From positions 1-64,000 of the IMG/VR virus record IMGVR_UViG_3300031673_000015: 64,000 bases of DNA, one strand, 5' to 3'. Each line of letters begins with the position of its first letter. The stretch's first letter is position 1. Positions 1-11,100 of this stretch are shown here, piece by piece. The notes under the pieces were generated by a model, which did no database searches, was not told the DNA's origin, and saw only the letters and a list, made by a program, of their open reading frames with translations. A program made the position numbers and the translations under genes. The DNA comes from a virus.

Positions 1-2
1 CT

Positions 3-614
3 AATGTTACCGAAGCTGGCGGATTGACAAAATTGGCTACTTGGAACACTTCTCTAACTCAAACAGCCACTGATTTTGTTACTGCTCATGCTGCTGCTTA
101 CGCCGCTGTAGGTATAACCCTTACAAGCTCTACTGTAGATCTTATCTTTACTGGGGCTGTAGCTGGTGTATCTTTTGATCATCCGGTTATTACCAATGTA
201 ACGCCTGATCTGGCTGGTACGGTAGTAAATACTACTCCCTGGAATACGGAAGTGATTACTTTTGGTCATGTTGTAGGTCAAGCTCCTGTAACTGTTACTA
301 ACGCTACTGGTGATCTAACTGGTACACTTGGATGTGTATATTACCCAGATATGGAATTTGGTCGTATATTCAGATTGCTTTCTCAAGCTTCATTTACGAT
401 TGGGGCTGTTAAGAATCCACTGGATGGTGCTTACATTAGGCTTGAAATAACAGCCGGTGGTGCACATACCATTACTTGGGATACATCTTATCAGTTTGCT
501 GGTGGTACCGAGCATACTCAAACCTCTTCTGGTTTAGATATCCTTGAAGGACACTATAACGATACGGCAGGTAAAGTATATATTCAACCGTGGGCAGCTG
601 CTGTAGGGGCTTAA
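3..614 (+). CDS. Phage structural protein, C-terminal part (5' end outside window)
   Basis: The reading frame is open from the first bases of the window to the stop at 614, so the gene is cut at its 5' end. A TTG at 24 is a possible but unconvincing start. The visible 200 residues are rich in Thr, Ala, Val and Gly, with alternating hydrophobic residues typical of beta-sandwich virion proteins. The C-terminal 60 residues (an aromatic 'HTITWDTSYQFAGGT' segment) have the look of decoration, neck or fibre modules in tailed phages. It lies just upstream of the large tail protein at 875, which fits a virion role. The exact function is not recognised. Confidence 0.6.
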   Translation, partial: NVTEAGGLTKLATWNTSLTQTATDFVTAHAAAYAAVGITLTSSTVDLIFTGAVAGVSFDHPVITNVTPDLAGTVVNTTPWNTEVITFGHVVGQAPVTVTNATGDLTGTLGCVYYPDMEFGRIFRLLSQASFTIGAVKNPLDGAYIRLEITAGGAHTITWDTSYQFAGGTEHTQTSSGLDILEGHYNDTAGKVYIQPWAAAVGA

Positions 615-631
615 TTTAATACCATTAAACC

Positions 632-796
632 GTGGGAGCTATCTATAGGGTAGATATTGAGAAACGGATGGAGAATACCGGTACATTTACTCGTCCTTTT
701 TATGTAAAGGGGTATGAGTTGAGAGAGTACTATTTATTTGGTATTAAAATTAAGTCGGCAAGTACTGCTGCTACTTATCCGGATAAAACAGAATAG
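632..796 (+). CDS. Possible small protein, 54 aa
   Basis: A short frame starts at GTG 632 (or ATG 668, giving 43 aa) and ends at 796, between two virion genes and before a terminator. Its beginning (CCGTGGGAGCTATCTATAGGG) partly repeats the end of the preceding gene (CCGTGGGCAGCTGCTGTAGGG), so it may be a decayed or duplicated gene end. No signal peptide or known motif is visible. The call rests only on an open frame in the right place. Confidence 0.25.
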   Translation: MGAIYRVDIEKRMENTGTFTRPFYVKGYELREYYLFGIKIKSASTAATYPDKTE

Positions 797-820
797 TTTT
801 AATTCTCCTTTTCTTTCTTG

Positions 821-861
821 AAATCCTATCCTTGGGTTCCGGGGTTAGGATTTTTATTTTT
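821..861 (+). terminator. Rho-independent terminator
   Basis: Inverted repeat AAATCCTA (821-828) / TAGGATTT (846-853) with a 17-nt loop, followed by a T-rich run to about 860. It separates the upstream structural gene from the gene starting at ATG 875. It also argues against a start codon at 818, inside the hairpin. Confidence 0.7.
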
Positions 862-874
862 AAACACAAATCTC

Positions 875-3800
875 ATGGAAGGCACTAAAGGACAGGAATA
901 CATACTTCAAACATTTCATGCTGGTCTCATGCGAGAGATCGATGAGGATATGATCCCACCAAATAGCGGAATTGTTCTTAATAGTAAACATTTGCGGTTG
1001 GATGAAAAGGAGCATGGATCTTTGCAGGCTGTGAAGGGAGATGTTGAATATGATTCTATATCGCTAACCGATGATTTTTATTGGATTGGTGGGGTGTGGG
1101 TGGCCGGGTACTTGGTTACCTTTTGGCATGAGAATGTATCTGCCGGCACTGATCGAACTGTCGTATACATGCTTGGTTCTGGCTCCCTTGAAAAGGTAGC
1201 CGAGAGTGAATATTTACCAGGTCGTGACGGGGAGGATATGAAGCATCTTGATATTGATGCCAACTATGAGACCGGGGAGATTTTTATTACAGACGGACAG
1301 ATTACTCCTATTATATTAGATGTAAATGACCTATGGGCTCAGAAGGCTACTACCAAGTATACTACTGCTTATGATGCTACTTTGTATAATATAAAGCTGA
1401 TTAACCAAGTAAATCAACCTAAATTTATTTCATTAGACGATGTGGGGGCAGGGGCCGGTCTTCGTAAAGGGAGTTACGCCTATTCCTTACGTTATGGAAT
1501 GTTTAATGGAGAGTATACTCCATGGGGGCCTCTTAGTCCATATATACCTGTTCCTGAGAATTATGACCGAGCTAATACAAATGTATTGATTCCAGGTTCC
1601 AAAGTATACGGAGGAGCTTCAGATTTGGTACCTTCCAGGTATGGTATACGACTATTACTTCGGATAAATAATGCTCCAGGGTTTGATTTCATTGAACTTA
1701 AACGCTATGCTAATCAGAATAGCGCAGCATTAGGTTATACTCCTAGTGCAGAATTTTTGCGGGTTGGTATAGATGCGGGAGGTTCTACGGTTAATATTTC
1801 GGAGATGGCGGCGGATATTATAGAGTTTCAGGATACAGACAACAAACAGTGGATTGTATATGACGAGACTGAAATAGGTTTTAAAGCCTCCATAAAAAGC
1901 GCTAGAACTATTCGGTATTATGAAGGAAGAGTAATTTTGGGCGGTATTAAGTATGAGTCCAGAGAGTTAGAAGACTTGGATATTTTTATCAATGCACCAA
2001 GCGTGTCTAAGTTGGGTTATCCTATTAAAAAGAATCTTGGAACGGCGGGATATACGGATATTAATAACCAAGTATTTAACAAAACACATAGATTGGGGGA
2101 GCGTTATGGATATGCTGCTCAACTAAGGGATGATCAAGGAAATGTGTTATTTTCTGTTCCGTTAAAAAATGCTACTCAAGATTTTCGAAATTTTAAATTT
2201 CCGGAGCGCCGGGAAGGGGTACCCGCTTCAGAGAGAATAGAATTTGAAAATCCAAGTGTTCCTTATTTGCAGGATGTAGATAGTGGTAGTGGTACGAGCA
2301 TGGATTTTGTGTATGAAGTATGGAAGAGTGAGAACCATAAGAAAACCATATCAGGCAGTGCAAGACAGACGCGAACCATATTTGATGATGATGGTGATTA
2401 TGCCTATAATCCAATAACTCCTACAGGAAGGGATCCTGGTTATGGGGGTAATGGGCGAAACTATAAAGGAATGGATTCGGTGTATTGTGATAGAGTGGAG
2501 GGAGAAGATCCTAGCGGCTATGCTTATGACCCTACTGGTTATGGTGCGTCTTTTTGGTCTACCGGGTTTAGATTAGGAGGAATAGATATATCTGCACTAC
2601 CAGATTGGGTAGCCGGTTTTAGTGTGGTGAGAACCCCAGCAGCTGGTCGTGTAGTGTGCCAGGGTATTGCAACTTATGCCCTTTTAGAGAAAGCTCCAGG
2701 AGCTACTAATCCTGCTTTACAGAAAGATCTAGATAAGGTATGGTTTTATTCTCCTGAATTTGATACTGTGATTGGAGACAAAGTTAAAATTTATGATGAT
2801 ATAAAAACCAATCCAGCTAGTTACTCTGTACAGCTGGTGAGTCCGTTAGGATTTTTTTCAGAGTTACAGTCGGGTTTTTATACTGGAGTTACTCCCGATT
2901 ACGGTAAGTTGGATTTTCTTACCTGGGCGACTATGCAACATAATAATGCTGGTGCCATTAATCCTACAGATGCAAATTCTGAGATTGGAACAGGTAATGG
3001 TTATATTTCTTTTGGTAGGTTTAGGAATTGGCAAGGTAACATATATATCGCTACAGATCATAAATGGGGTATAGCTTCAGCCGTTGATGTGGACATAGAT
3101 GGAAAGAATGGAAGGTCAAATTATTTAGAAATCACTTTAGATGTAGGAACACCCGCTCCGGATCATTTTTATTATAATCCAGACTTAGATGCCGTATCTG
3201 GTGATACATATGATGATGGTATGGAGTTTCATGAACCATTATATATTGTTAATATTATTCAGGATGCCGTATCTATTCCTATAGATAATACTAACCTATA
3301 TCAGGAAATTGGGCATTACCAGAAATTACGAAGTATAATCGGATACGGATCCGGGGATGATAATCCTGTGTTTTACCTAGCGGATGAGCGTCCGGAAGAT
3401 TGTATTGCTTCAGAGTCTTATTTAACTGGAGGAGCTACATCTGTTCGTTATATTGAAGTTAACGGGCAGAAATGGTTAGATCTTAGCCAGCAGGATAGTA
3501 CAGAACGGGCAGCAAGGAATCTGGACATACATAATGATGGGTATACTACGATTTATTCTATTAATTATTATGGTACATATCTGGGTACCAGAGTGGACGG
3601 TACCGGAAGGCACTATATTATATTTGATCAGGAAAGCACAGGAACACAAATCATTCCCGCAGGTGGGGATGAAATTACGGTGGTATATAATTCCAATGTA
3701 CCCATTGATATTTATCTTGGAGATAATATAATAAGTCTTACCAGTTTTGTACCTATAGATTGTGAGATTAAAGATGCTTGGCTTGCGCATGACGGAGATA

Positions 3801-5362
3801 AAGAACAATCATTCAGGATTAGGGGTCCTATGCCTTACAGACAATGGCATCTTAATGATCTTTATAGGCAAGCAGAGGTGGCTACTGAAAGTGGAGGTAA
3901 ATATGTAGAACTTACTAATTTATTAAATTTAAACTATTTACGTCAGTGGCTTATCATGTTCCCGGTAGAGAGCACAGTAAACATTCCATTGGTATATAAA
4001 AATTTCTTTCCTCATCGAGCTTATGTTATGCGTCCTAATGATTATAGTGTTATGAAGGCCACCGAAGACGAAAGAGAGTACTATGCTAGAATAGGTATCG
4101 CGAGAGGCTACGCAGATGATTATCCAGGGGAGCAACTAATGTGGGGGTTTGGTGGTTTTCATTTTCCGGAAGGATCTAATTTTGATTATAGTAAACTAGT
4201 ACCACAAAAGGCTCCCGGAAAACCAGCATCTTCAGAGAGTGAGGTGACTAACTATCCTAAAAGGTTTGTATGGACTGTTCAGAAATCGCCAAATAGATCT
4301 TCTTCTAATGCTCTTAAAAGTATTTTGCCTACCAATTTTTATGATCTTAGCCACTATAAATCGGAACAGATATCTATATTATATGATCAGTATTCTAGTC
4401 GGGGAAACAATTTATATGTGGTAACCGACAAGGCTGTAGGATTATTATTAACAGATAAAACTATTGTAAGAGATTTTGTAGGAGATTCTTTGGGTATAGC
4501 AGCACAGGAGGGGAACTTTATTCAGGGGGAACAATGGCTAAACGAATCTGTTGGATGTCCTGCCAATTTGTTTAGAGGAAAATCTGAGGGGATTATTAAA
4601 GTGGATAATAGGCCAATAGATATCCTTACATTTCCTACTATAAATGATATAGCGGTTCTTAGAGATAATACTATTGTGACCCTTAAAGCAGGTATGCGAG
4701 ATGTTATAGAGAGTGCTATAGGTCTTAAAGGTAATCAGTATTATGGATCTTCTGATGATGATAAACTATTTTCTTCTTTTGTATATTCCAAACGAAATGA
4801 GTTATGGATTAATGCTGAAGGTTCTCTCATTGTATATAGCTTTATAAAGAATAATTGGATTATGGAGCTGGATTTTGCTAAATATACGCAGGTTTTTCAT
4901 TGTCCGTGGTTAACTGGGGCTTTAACGGATGGTAATGTTGTTATAGCTCATGATAGGGTGGGTGATATTATGTATGCAGGAGGATTTGAGAATTATGAAA
5001 CAACTGAGGGAGCGTGGAACATAGAAAGCAATCCTACGAAAGAGGTGACTTTTGTGTGTAATCCGGGGCATGGCAGGACTTATGAATTTATAGATATTTA
5101 TGTTAAGGCATACGCAGCTCCAACGGCTCAACTAACACCTAGTCGTGATATAGCTTACGGGGGTAATTGGGGAAATGCTGCAGACATTGCCCCTGGTGAC
5201 TGGGATACTTATGGGAATAATTGGTTTTATGCTAGAATTCCAAGACGAACAACAGTCGGGACTGTGGTGAAGGGTAATTTATTGTATGTAAAATTATCTG
5301 GAACAAATTTATATAATTTGAAGTATGTAAAGATAGGTTATAGACCTATACAGGGAGGTTAG
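875..5362 (+). CDS. Large tail/stabilisation-type virion protein, 1495 aa
   Basis: ATG 875 is chosen because the upstream in-frame extension (from 818) runs through a terminator hairpin. The protein is very long, acidic and rich in Tyr, Gly and Asp, with many short beta-type segments. The N-terminus (MEGTKGQEYILQTFHAGLMREIDEDMIPPN by position 1-30) resembles the opening of gp10-like tail stabilisation or nozzle proteins of Bacteroidota podoviruses and crAss-like phages. That match is by general appearance only. It is followed by an HU/IHF-like gene, an order also known from crAss-like phages. No virion RNA polymerase motif (DxDGD) was found in it. A tail-tube or stabilisation role is inferred. 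Confidence 0.6.
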   Translation: MEGTKGQEYILQTFHAGLMREIDEDMIPPNSGIVLNSKHLRLDEKEHGSLQAVKGDVEYDSISLTDDFYWIGGVWVAGYLVTFWHENVSAGTDRTVVYMLGSGSLEKVAESEYLPGRDGEDMKHLDIDANYETGEIFITDGQITPIILDVNDLWAQKATTKYTTAYDATLYNIKLINQVNQPKFISLDDVGAGAGLRKGSYAYSLRYGMFNGEYTPWGPLSPYIPVPENYDRANTNVLIPGSKVYGGASDLVPSRYGIRLLLRINNAPGFDFIELKRYANQNSAALGYTPSAEFLRVGIDAGGSTVNISEMAADIIEFQDTDNKQWIVYDETEIGFKASIKSARTIRYYEGRVILGGIKYESRELEDLDIFINAPSVSKLGYPIKKNLGTAGYTDINNQVFNKTHRLGERYGYAAQLRDDQGNVLFSVPLKNATQDFRNFKFPERREGVPASERIEFENPSVPYLQDVDSGSGTSMDFVYEVWKSENHKKTISGSARQTRTIFDDDGDYAYNPITPTGRDPGYGGNGRNYKGMDSVYCDRVEGEDPSGYAYDPTGYGASFWSTGFRLGGIDISALPDWVAGFSVVRTPAAGRVVCQGIATYALLEKAPGATNPALQKDLDKVWFYSPEFDTVIGDKVKIYDDIKTNPASYSVQLVSPLGFFSELQSGFYTGVTPDYGKLDFLTWATMQHNNAGAINPTDANSEIGTGNGYISFGRFRNWQGNIYIATDHKWGIASAVDVDIDGKNGRSNYLEITLDVGTPAPDHFYYNPDLDAVSGDTYDDGMEFHEPLYIVNIIQDAVSIPIDNTNLYQEIGHYQKLRSIIGYGSGDDNPVFYLADERPEDCIASESYLTGGATSVRYIEVNGQKWLDLSQQDSTERAARNLDIHNDGYTTIYSINYYGTYLGTRVDGTGRHYIIFDQESTGTQIIPAGGDEITVVYNSNVPIDIYLGDNIISLTSFVPIDCEIKDAWLAHDGDKEQSFRIRGPMPYRQWHLNDLYRQAEVATESGGKYVELTNLLNLNYLRQWLIMFPVESTVNIPLVYKNFFPHRAYVMRPNDYSVMKATEDEREYYARIGIARGYADDYPGEQLMWGFGGFHFPEGSNFDYSKLVPQKAPGKPASSESEVTNYPKRFVWTVQKSPNRSSSNALKSILPTNFYDLSHYKSEQISILYDQYSSRGNNLYVVTDKAVGLLLTDKTIVRDFVGDSLGIAAQEGNFIQGEQWLNESVGCPANLFRGKSEGIIKVDNRPIDILTFPTINDIAVLRDNTIVTLKAGMRDVIESAIGLKGNQYYGSSDDDKLFSSFVYSKRNELWINAEGSLIVYSFIKNNWIMELDFAKYTQVFHCPWLTGALTDGNVVIAHDRVGDIMYAGGFENYETTEGAWNIESNPTKEVTFVCNPGHGRTYEFIDIYVKAYAAPTAQLTPSRDIAYGGNWGNAADIAPGDWDTYGNNWFYARIPRRTTVGTVVKGNLLYVKLSGTNLYNLKYVKIGYRPIQGG

Positions 5363-5382
5363 GAAATGAGAGGAATTTTTAG

Positions 5383-5390
5383 TATTTTTG
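5383..5390 (+). promoter_or_regulatory. Bacteroidota-type -7 promoter element
   Basis: TATTTTTG matches TAnnTTTG. It lies 25 bp before the ATG of the HU/IHF-like gene in an A/T-rich gap. A clear -33 TTG at the right spacing is missing, so the call is moderate. Confidence 0.4.
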
Positions 5391-5414
5391 TTTTATATGC
5401 ATAATAATTAAAAA

Positions 5415-5717
5415 ATGGGTGAAGAGAAGAAGGTACTTGCAAAGGCGGAGTTAAGTTTGCACTTACAAGAAACTGTAGGAATGCCTGATTATCAAGCTAA
5501 TTGGGTACTGGATTCGTTGTTTGATTTTATAGCGAGTCATGTTAAAGAGGGTAATGAGGTTCTTTTGAAGGGTCTGGGTAGATTTGTATATGTGGATCGG
5601 GAAGGGACCAGGAAATCAAATTTAAGTGGGGATTTAATAGTTCCGCACAAACAAGTGAAGTTCCGTATCAATCAGCATTTAGCTAAATATGTACGGATAA
5701 ATACAAGAGTTGAATAA
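5415..5717 (+). CDS. HU/IHF-like DNA-binding protein, 100 aa
   Basis: The length and layout fit the bacterial HU/IHF family: an N-terminal helical pair (LSLHLQETVGMPDYQANWVLDSLFDFI), then 'VKEGNEVLLKGLGRFVYVDR', which matches the family's conserved 'G..V.L.GFG.F' region, then a basic strand-rich C-terminus. HU/IHF proteins bend DNA as dimers. It lies among virion genes with a short A/T-rich leader and its own -7 promoter element. IHF-like genes next to tail genes are known in crAss-like phages. It could compact packaged DNA or act as a regulator; the sequence does not decide. Confidence 0.75.
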   Translation: MGEEKKVLAKAELSLHLQETVGMPDYQANWVLDSLFDFIASHVKEGNEVLLKGLGRFVYVDREGTRKSNLSGDLIVPHKQVKFRINQHLAKYVRINTRVE

Positions 5718-5733
5718 TTAAAAATATATAATC

Positions 5734-6405
5734 ATGCCAAATACAGGGATTGATGTAACTAAAGGAGCTGTCGGTGGTGCCGCTAAAGGTGCTATTATAG
5801 GAGGAAGTATTGGTGGTCCTATAGGAATGGGTGTAGGCACTGTAATTGGTGGCGTATGGGGCGGCATAACTGCAGGTAAGAAGTCAAAGGCTATGAGCCA
5901 GGCTCTGCAGAGGATAGAAGATTTACCTATGGTGGATCCTAACCAGGTAGCTTTTCAGGACCAGCTTGCCAGGGAAAAGAGAGCTGTCGAATCCGGTTTC
6001 ACAACCGATTTCCAGGTTTCCCGGGATATTTTACAGCAAAGTCAAGCGGGGCAATTAAGCGTAGCTTCTAAGGTAGGAGCCAGCAATCCAGCTTTAGCTT
6101 TATCCATGATGGCTCAAGTGAACCAAGGTTTTACTACTGGGATGAATCAAGCTTTGGGTACTATTTCTACCAGGAGTTTAGCTTATACAACTATGATGGG
6201 AGATATGGTAGACAAGATTGCCAAGCGTAAATTAGATATTGAGGTGTTCAAAGCACAGGCTCAAATCGGGCAGGCTGCTGCCGAATATAAGGATAGAGTT
6301 GAACAAACAAATGCTGATCTTGCTTTTGGTATAGAAAAAGCTCCAGAGATAAAAGAAGGTTTTACAGATTTGATTAGTAGAATATCTGGTGGTGGTGTAC
6401 AATAA
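5734..6405 (+). CDS. Virion/ejection protein candidate with glycine-rich membrane-active N-terminus, 223 aa
   Basis: The N-terminus (residues about 9-50) is a long Gly/Ala/Ile-rich stretch with 'GGAAKGAIIGGSIGGPIGMGVG'-like glycine zipper spacing, which usually inserts in membranes. The rest is predicted helical and Gln/Ala-rich with coiled-coil character (about 60-215). This matches the style of small internal or ejected proteins of short-tailed phages. The gene is followed after 15 bp by another virion-type gene. No family is recognised with certainty. The role in DNA ejection is inferred from composition and position. Confidence 0.5.
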   Translation: MPNTGIDVTKGAVGGAAKGAIIGGSIGGPIGMGVGTVIGGVWGGITAGKKSKAMSQALQRIEDLPMVDPNQVAFQDQLAREKRAVESGFTTDFQVSRDILQQSQAGQLSVASKVGASNPALALSMMAQVNQGFTTGMNQALGTISTRSLAYTTMMGDMVDKIAKRKLDIEVFKAQAQIGQAAAEYKDRVEQTNADLAFGIEKAPEIKEGFTDLISRISGGGVQ

Positions 6406-6420
6406 TTAAAATAAAATATA

Positions 6421-8148
6421 ATGCCTGATAACAACAATAATCCGAGTGTAGTTACTGATGAATCTGGTGGTAATTATGGCGGCATAAAACAAAATGCTGA
6501 TCCGCTTGGTAGTGTCCAGGCGCAGTACTTACAGAATTTATGGCGTATGGCCCAGGAGCCTGTAAAAGCTCCCTTAACTCCCGCCCAGGAATTTCCTACG
6601 CTCAGTAAAGGTATTCAGGTAGGTACTTCAAGTACTGAGACTCTTGGTTCTCAGCCTATTTTTGGTGTTGGTGGTGGAGTAGTTAGTATGGCTGGTATTG
6701 ATGCCATGAAAAAAGCAAGAAAGCAAGCAGAGATAGATTATTATAAAAGTTTGAAGCCGGATCCTACAGCTTTTGAATTGGGTGTAAAATTGGATAATCT
6801 GGCTCTTACAGACGAGTGGAATCAGAAGAAAAAGGAATTGGTAGACGCTTTACGCAATGAATTTTTAGTTGCTCTCGAAGGGCAGGAGGATGCCGACTTT
6901 AAAGCAGCTAAACTTGTTGAATCTTCTCCAGAATTAGCCGCTACGCTTAGGAAGATGGATAACACGGCTTCTATGGTTAATGTTGCTAGGAAGAAGTTGT
7001 TAGAGATTATTGAGGCAGCTGCTTATCCGGAGGAAGCTTATGTATCAAAAGAGATGATGGGAAGGGCGCAGGAATTTTTAGCTTTATTGGATGATCCGGA
7101 TTATATATTAAATAATTCGGTTGAAGCTATATATCTAGCAGCCGAGAAAATGCATACTAATACGAGCCTATATACTATTGTAGAGGGGGCTGTAACAAAG
7201 TATGGGGAGCGAACCCGTACTGATTTTCAGAGAGCTTCCAGCATGGATACGGATGTTCGGGAATCATGGATAAAGAAGGAAATTACAGGGCCTCAGGAGG
7301 AGGATATTAAGGCTATGTATGAAAATATTGTTGCTCGTAATCCTTGGGTTGCTAAGGATGAAGATGCTGCAGCCTTTATTAAGAGGGAGTTGAAAGCTCA
7401 ATCTGATTTTGTTGTGAAGAAATCCCTGGAAGATATTGTTAAGACAGAGAAGCAGAAGAATGTGGATGCAAGAAGCTTAGGTTTATTGGTCGATGACAAA
7501 GGAAAGATCATATTTGAGCCCATGAGTACGCCATGGGGGATAAAAGGAGAAAACGGAATTCATTATGGGGCTCATACTAATGGAGATCCGTACGCAATTG
7601 AATTGTATGCAGGTACTGAAATGTATATCAAAGACAAGGGACAAACCCTTAAAGTGACTTTACAGGATCCGGCTACTATGAATTTACGTGGCGAGTATAC
7701 GTTAAAAGAGGGTAGAGGAGGAATTTTATCTGGTAGGTACATTGACGGTAAAGTAATTCTGGAGCAGAAAATATTATATGATCCAGATGAGGTAGTACGT
7801 AGTCAGACTAAAAAAGGCAAAACTTCTTTTGTTGGGGTTCCAACAGATACTCAGGCTACCACTCAGGAAGCCCCATTTGTTGTATTGGATGAAAACGGTA
7901 ATAAAATAACTATACGTGGTAGGTTTACAGCCGCTGTATCTTGGGATGATTATAAGTCTGATGTAAGAGCAATAAATCCAGGCTTACAAGCTATTCATGG
8001 TGACTTACCGGGAATAGAGGATATTGATATACACGGTAGCCAGGATAATCCAATAATTTTGGATGCTAGTAATACCAGGATAACTATTGATCCTAATAAA
8101 TATTATGAACTTGATGGTACATTATATAAAGGAGATCAAATTGAATGA
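6421..8148 (+). CDS. Probable internal/ejected virion protein, 575 aa
   Basis: A mostly hydrophilic, helical protein with a low-complexity N-terminus (PDNNNNPS) and a C-terminus rich in short beta segments. No catalytic motif is visible. Its stop overlaps the start of the 2301-aa gene by 4 bp (ATGA), so the two are probably co-translated and used together. The run 223-, 575- and 2301-aa is similar in shape to the internal virion protein blocks of podoviruses. Function is inferred only from this arrangement. Confidence 0.5.
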   Translation: MPDNNNNPSVVTDESGGNYGGIKQNADPLGSVQAQYLQNLWRMAQEPVKAPLTPAQEFPTLSKGIQVGTSSTETLGSQPIFGVGGGVVSMAGIDAMKKARKQAEIDYYKSLKPDPTAFELGVKLDNLALTDEWNQKKKELVDALRNEFLVALEGQEDADFKAAKLVESSPELAATLRKMDNTASMVNVARKKLLEIIEAAAYPEEAYVSKEMMGRAQEFLALLDDPDYILNNSVEAIYLAAEKMHTNTSLYTIVEGAVTKYGERTRTDFQRASSMDTDVRESWIKKEITGPQEEDIKAMYENIVARNPWVAKDEDAAAFIKRELKAQSDFVVKKSLEDIVKTEKQKNVDARSLGLLVDDKGKIIFEPMSTPWGIKGENGIHYGAHTNGDPYAIELYAGTEMYIKDKGQTLKVTLQDPATMNLRGEYTLKEGRGGILSGRYIDGKVILEQKILYDPDEVVRSQTKKGKTSFVGVPTDTQATTQEAPFVVLDENGNKITIRGRFTAAVSWDDYKSDVRAINPGLQAIHGDLPGIEDIDIHGSQDNPIILDASNTRITIDPNKYYELDGTLYKGDQIE

Positions 8149-11100
8149 GCGATAATCCATGGTTAACTAGAATAAAAGAGCCACCTTCGGTAGAGGAATT
8201 ACCGGTTGAAGCGGCAGAACAGACCGGTCAAGCCGGTTTGCCTGTACCTAGTAATAATCCGTGGTTGGATAGGATTCCAAAGGAGCTAAGAACAGCGGTC
8301 AGTTCTACTTTTGTAGCGCCGGCTGTTCAGTATGATCCTATAAAGGAGCTTTTGGACCAGGGATTTACTTTCGAAGAAGCTGTAGAGACTGCTCACGCAG
8401 ATTATGATAAGCAGCTTAAGAGCACTAAAAAATCTATCCGTGATGATATCAATAATATAGTTGAGGGAGGTTATTATGATTATTACTATGGAGTAGGTAC
8501 CAAGAAGCAAAAAGTGGATCGTAAGGTTAAGCGGGGTCAGGATGAACTTACTGACAAGGCTTTAGATATTGCTCTTGACGAGATAAATAGAGAATTGTTT
8601 GAGGAGGTGGGAGACAATAGGCTTGGTATTGAGTTGAGTAAGATAGCCGGTATAGATATAGGAGAGATAACAGATCCGGTTGTATTTGGGAAAGCGCTGG
8701 ATCAATTAGATCGTCAGGTAGCTTTAGATGTTAATAAGATATTACCAGATGAAGCACTCAAGCGGGTAGACATTCAGAATCAAATCGATGCGGAGTTAGC
8801 AAGAAAGCCAACTGAAGAAGTACCTACAGATTGGCCTAAGATACGTAGTCTTCAGACTCAGTTATCAAGTACTGGAATTGTATTCTATGATCCTATTACT
8901 GGTGAGCGTGTGATGGAAGGAGAAGAGATGTCTGAGGAATCTCAGGAGGTATTAAATCTTATAAAACAGTTTGAACAGGAATATGGAGAGAGGCTAACCA
9001 CTAAAAAAATGTTGGCCGATGAGTTCATGTTAACTTACGGAGCCTGGTTAGATGCTAAAGATAGGTTTGAAGAGCATGTCCTTCCATATAGGGAGGAAAC
9101 TATTCGGCGTGGTGAAACCATGGTAGGTGATAGAGGAATTTCTTCTACTCATTATCTTTTCAGGCAAATGGGGGCTCCTCTTAATGTTAAAGCTTATCAA
9201 GCTAAGAAAACAGAACTGGATGCCCAGATGTATGCGTTATCTATGCTATACTGGGCTAATTATTCTCCAGAGAACATAAAGAAAGATTTAGGTTATCATT
9301 TACAGACTTCTGCAAAGGCGTTTACTACTGGGGCTCTAATTCCTATGATGTTAAGATCTTCTGAATATAATGAATTATTCGGAACTCCAGATAGAGAAGT
9401 GTTGGATATTATGAAGAGGGCCATGTTAGAATTGAATATTCCTATGACTGAGGGAGAGAAAAAGAAATTTGATGTTACATTAGGGGAGAAAGTTAATCAA
9501 TTAGGCTCTGGTTTATTTGGGTTCATGATACCTTTAGGGGCTTTAGGTAAAGTTGAGAAAGCTGCGTGGACTTTAACAAAGTTAGATGATGCTGTAAGAT
9601 TATTATCTCAAGGCAGCAAATTAAAAAAGATATTAGCGGGATCAATAAAGGTCGCTTCTGAGGAAGGTAAATTTTTATTGGCTGGGGCTCCTGGTGGGGC
9701 TGGTGGTGGTTTCTCTACGGGTACGCAAATCGCTAATGCAGCTTGGGGTAGGGTAGTCAAATCGGGGGCGAATATATCTCCATGGACCAGGTTTGTTATG
9801 GGTATGGTTACGGGGGGTACCGGTATGACTGCTGGTATGTACGGGGCTCAGACTATGGAGGCTGGTGTAGAGGCTCTTCTTAGTGATTCTAAACTTAGTC
9901 ATGAGTTGAAGACTATGTTTGGGGATCTGTCTATTCCAGAGGAGCGAAAGGAATTCTATGAAGAGTTATTAGCTAGGGTTATGGTGAACATGGCATTTGC
10001 TGGGGCGCATTCTAGGTTTTCTGATCCTAAGTATGATGGGTTGAAGCAAATGGAGAAGGATTTTCGTAAGGCCGGCCGTGAAGAAGATGCAAATGAAGTT
10101 AAAACTGTGATAGATGGGTCTAAGCAGGCTGATAAGATACTGTTGGAGCTTGGATCACAGGGGCGTATAGGTAAAGAACTTACTCTTGGTGAGGAGGGTA
10201 TGCGGATGCGTGAGAGCAATAAAGAAGCAGCACGTAGGGCCAAGGCTGAAAAATTAGCAACAACTTATCAGGAAAGGCTTACAAAATTGAAAAGCGAACA
10301 GCCAGAACTATTTTGGTCTGTAGATGTCCCTGACCCAGAGGTTCTAGCTACAGCTGCTGAGACTGGTCGTTTAGTAGATGTTGGTGGGGGTATGGGTCTT
10401 GTTACTCCAGAAGGGAGGATGATAGGGTTGTTTAGGTACAAACCTGGGGCTAAAGGAGTAGCTAAAGCCGTACAAGAGAAGAGAATTGAAGAAGGAGGCG
10501 ATCATTTAGATGTTTATGATATTACCCCAGAGGGTAAGAAAACATCTTTGGTTGATAATTATAAGAAGCAGGGATTAGTGGTTGTCGGAAGGCTTAAGTG
10601 GAATGAGAAGTTGGCTCCAAAGGATACTCCACAAAAAGTAAAAGATCAGAAGCCAGATGTAGTATTTATGGTGTTGGATAAGAATAATGTATTAAAGCCG
10701 GAGGATCTTAATAAAAGATTTAACTCTTATAATAAGGTTGTAGAGTATCAGCAGGAGATGGTGGCTGAGATGCGAAGAAAACAAAAGACAGGGGAAGCTA
10801 CCGATGCATTTTTTGGTGATGTATCTGCAGGAAGGAAAGGCATGTCTGACGTTGAGTATGAACCTACATTAGAAATTACTCCCGAAAAGCATGGTGAATT
10901 TATTAAGCATTATAATCCTCATAGAGGTAATTTTGATGATCACATAAGTAAGTCTATACCAGGTCACAAAGAGATTCAGGTCGCTACAGGAGATGCCATT
11001 ATTAAAACCATATCTAGTGGTAAGGTTGCGGATATAGGGGGTTCTGAGAATAGTTGGGCCAAGGCTATTACTGAAATGTCTAAAGGTAAGATAGAAACCG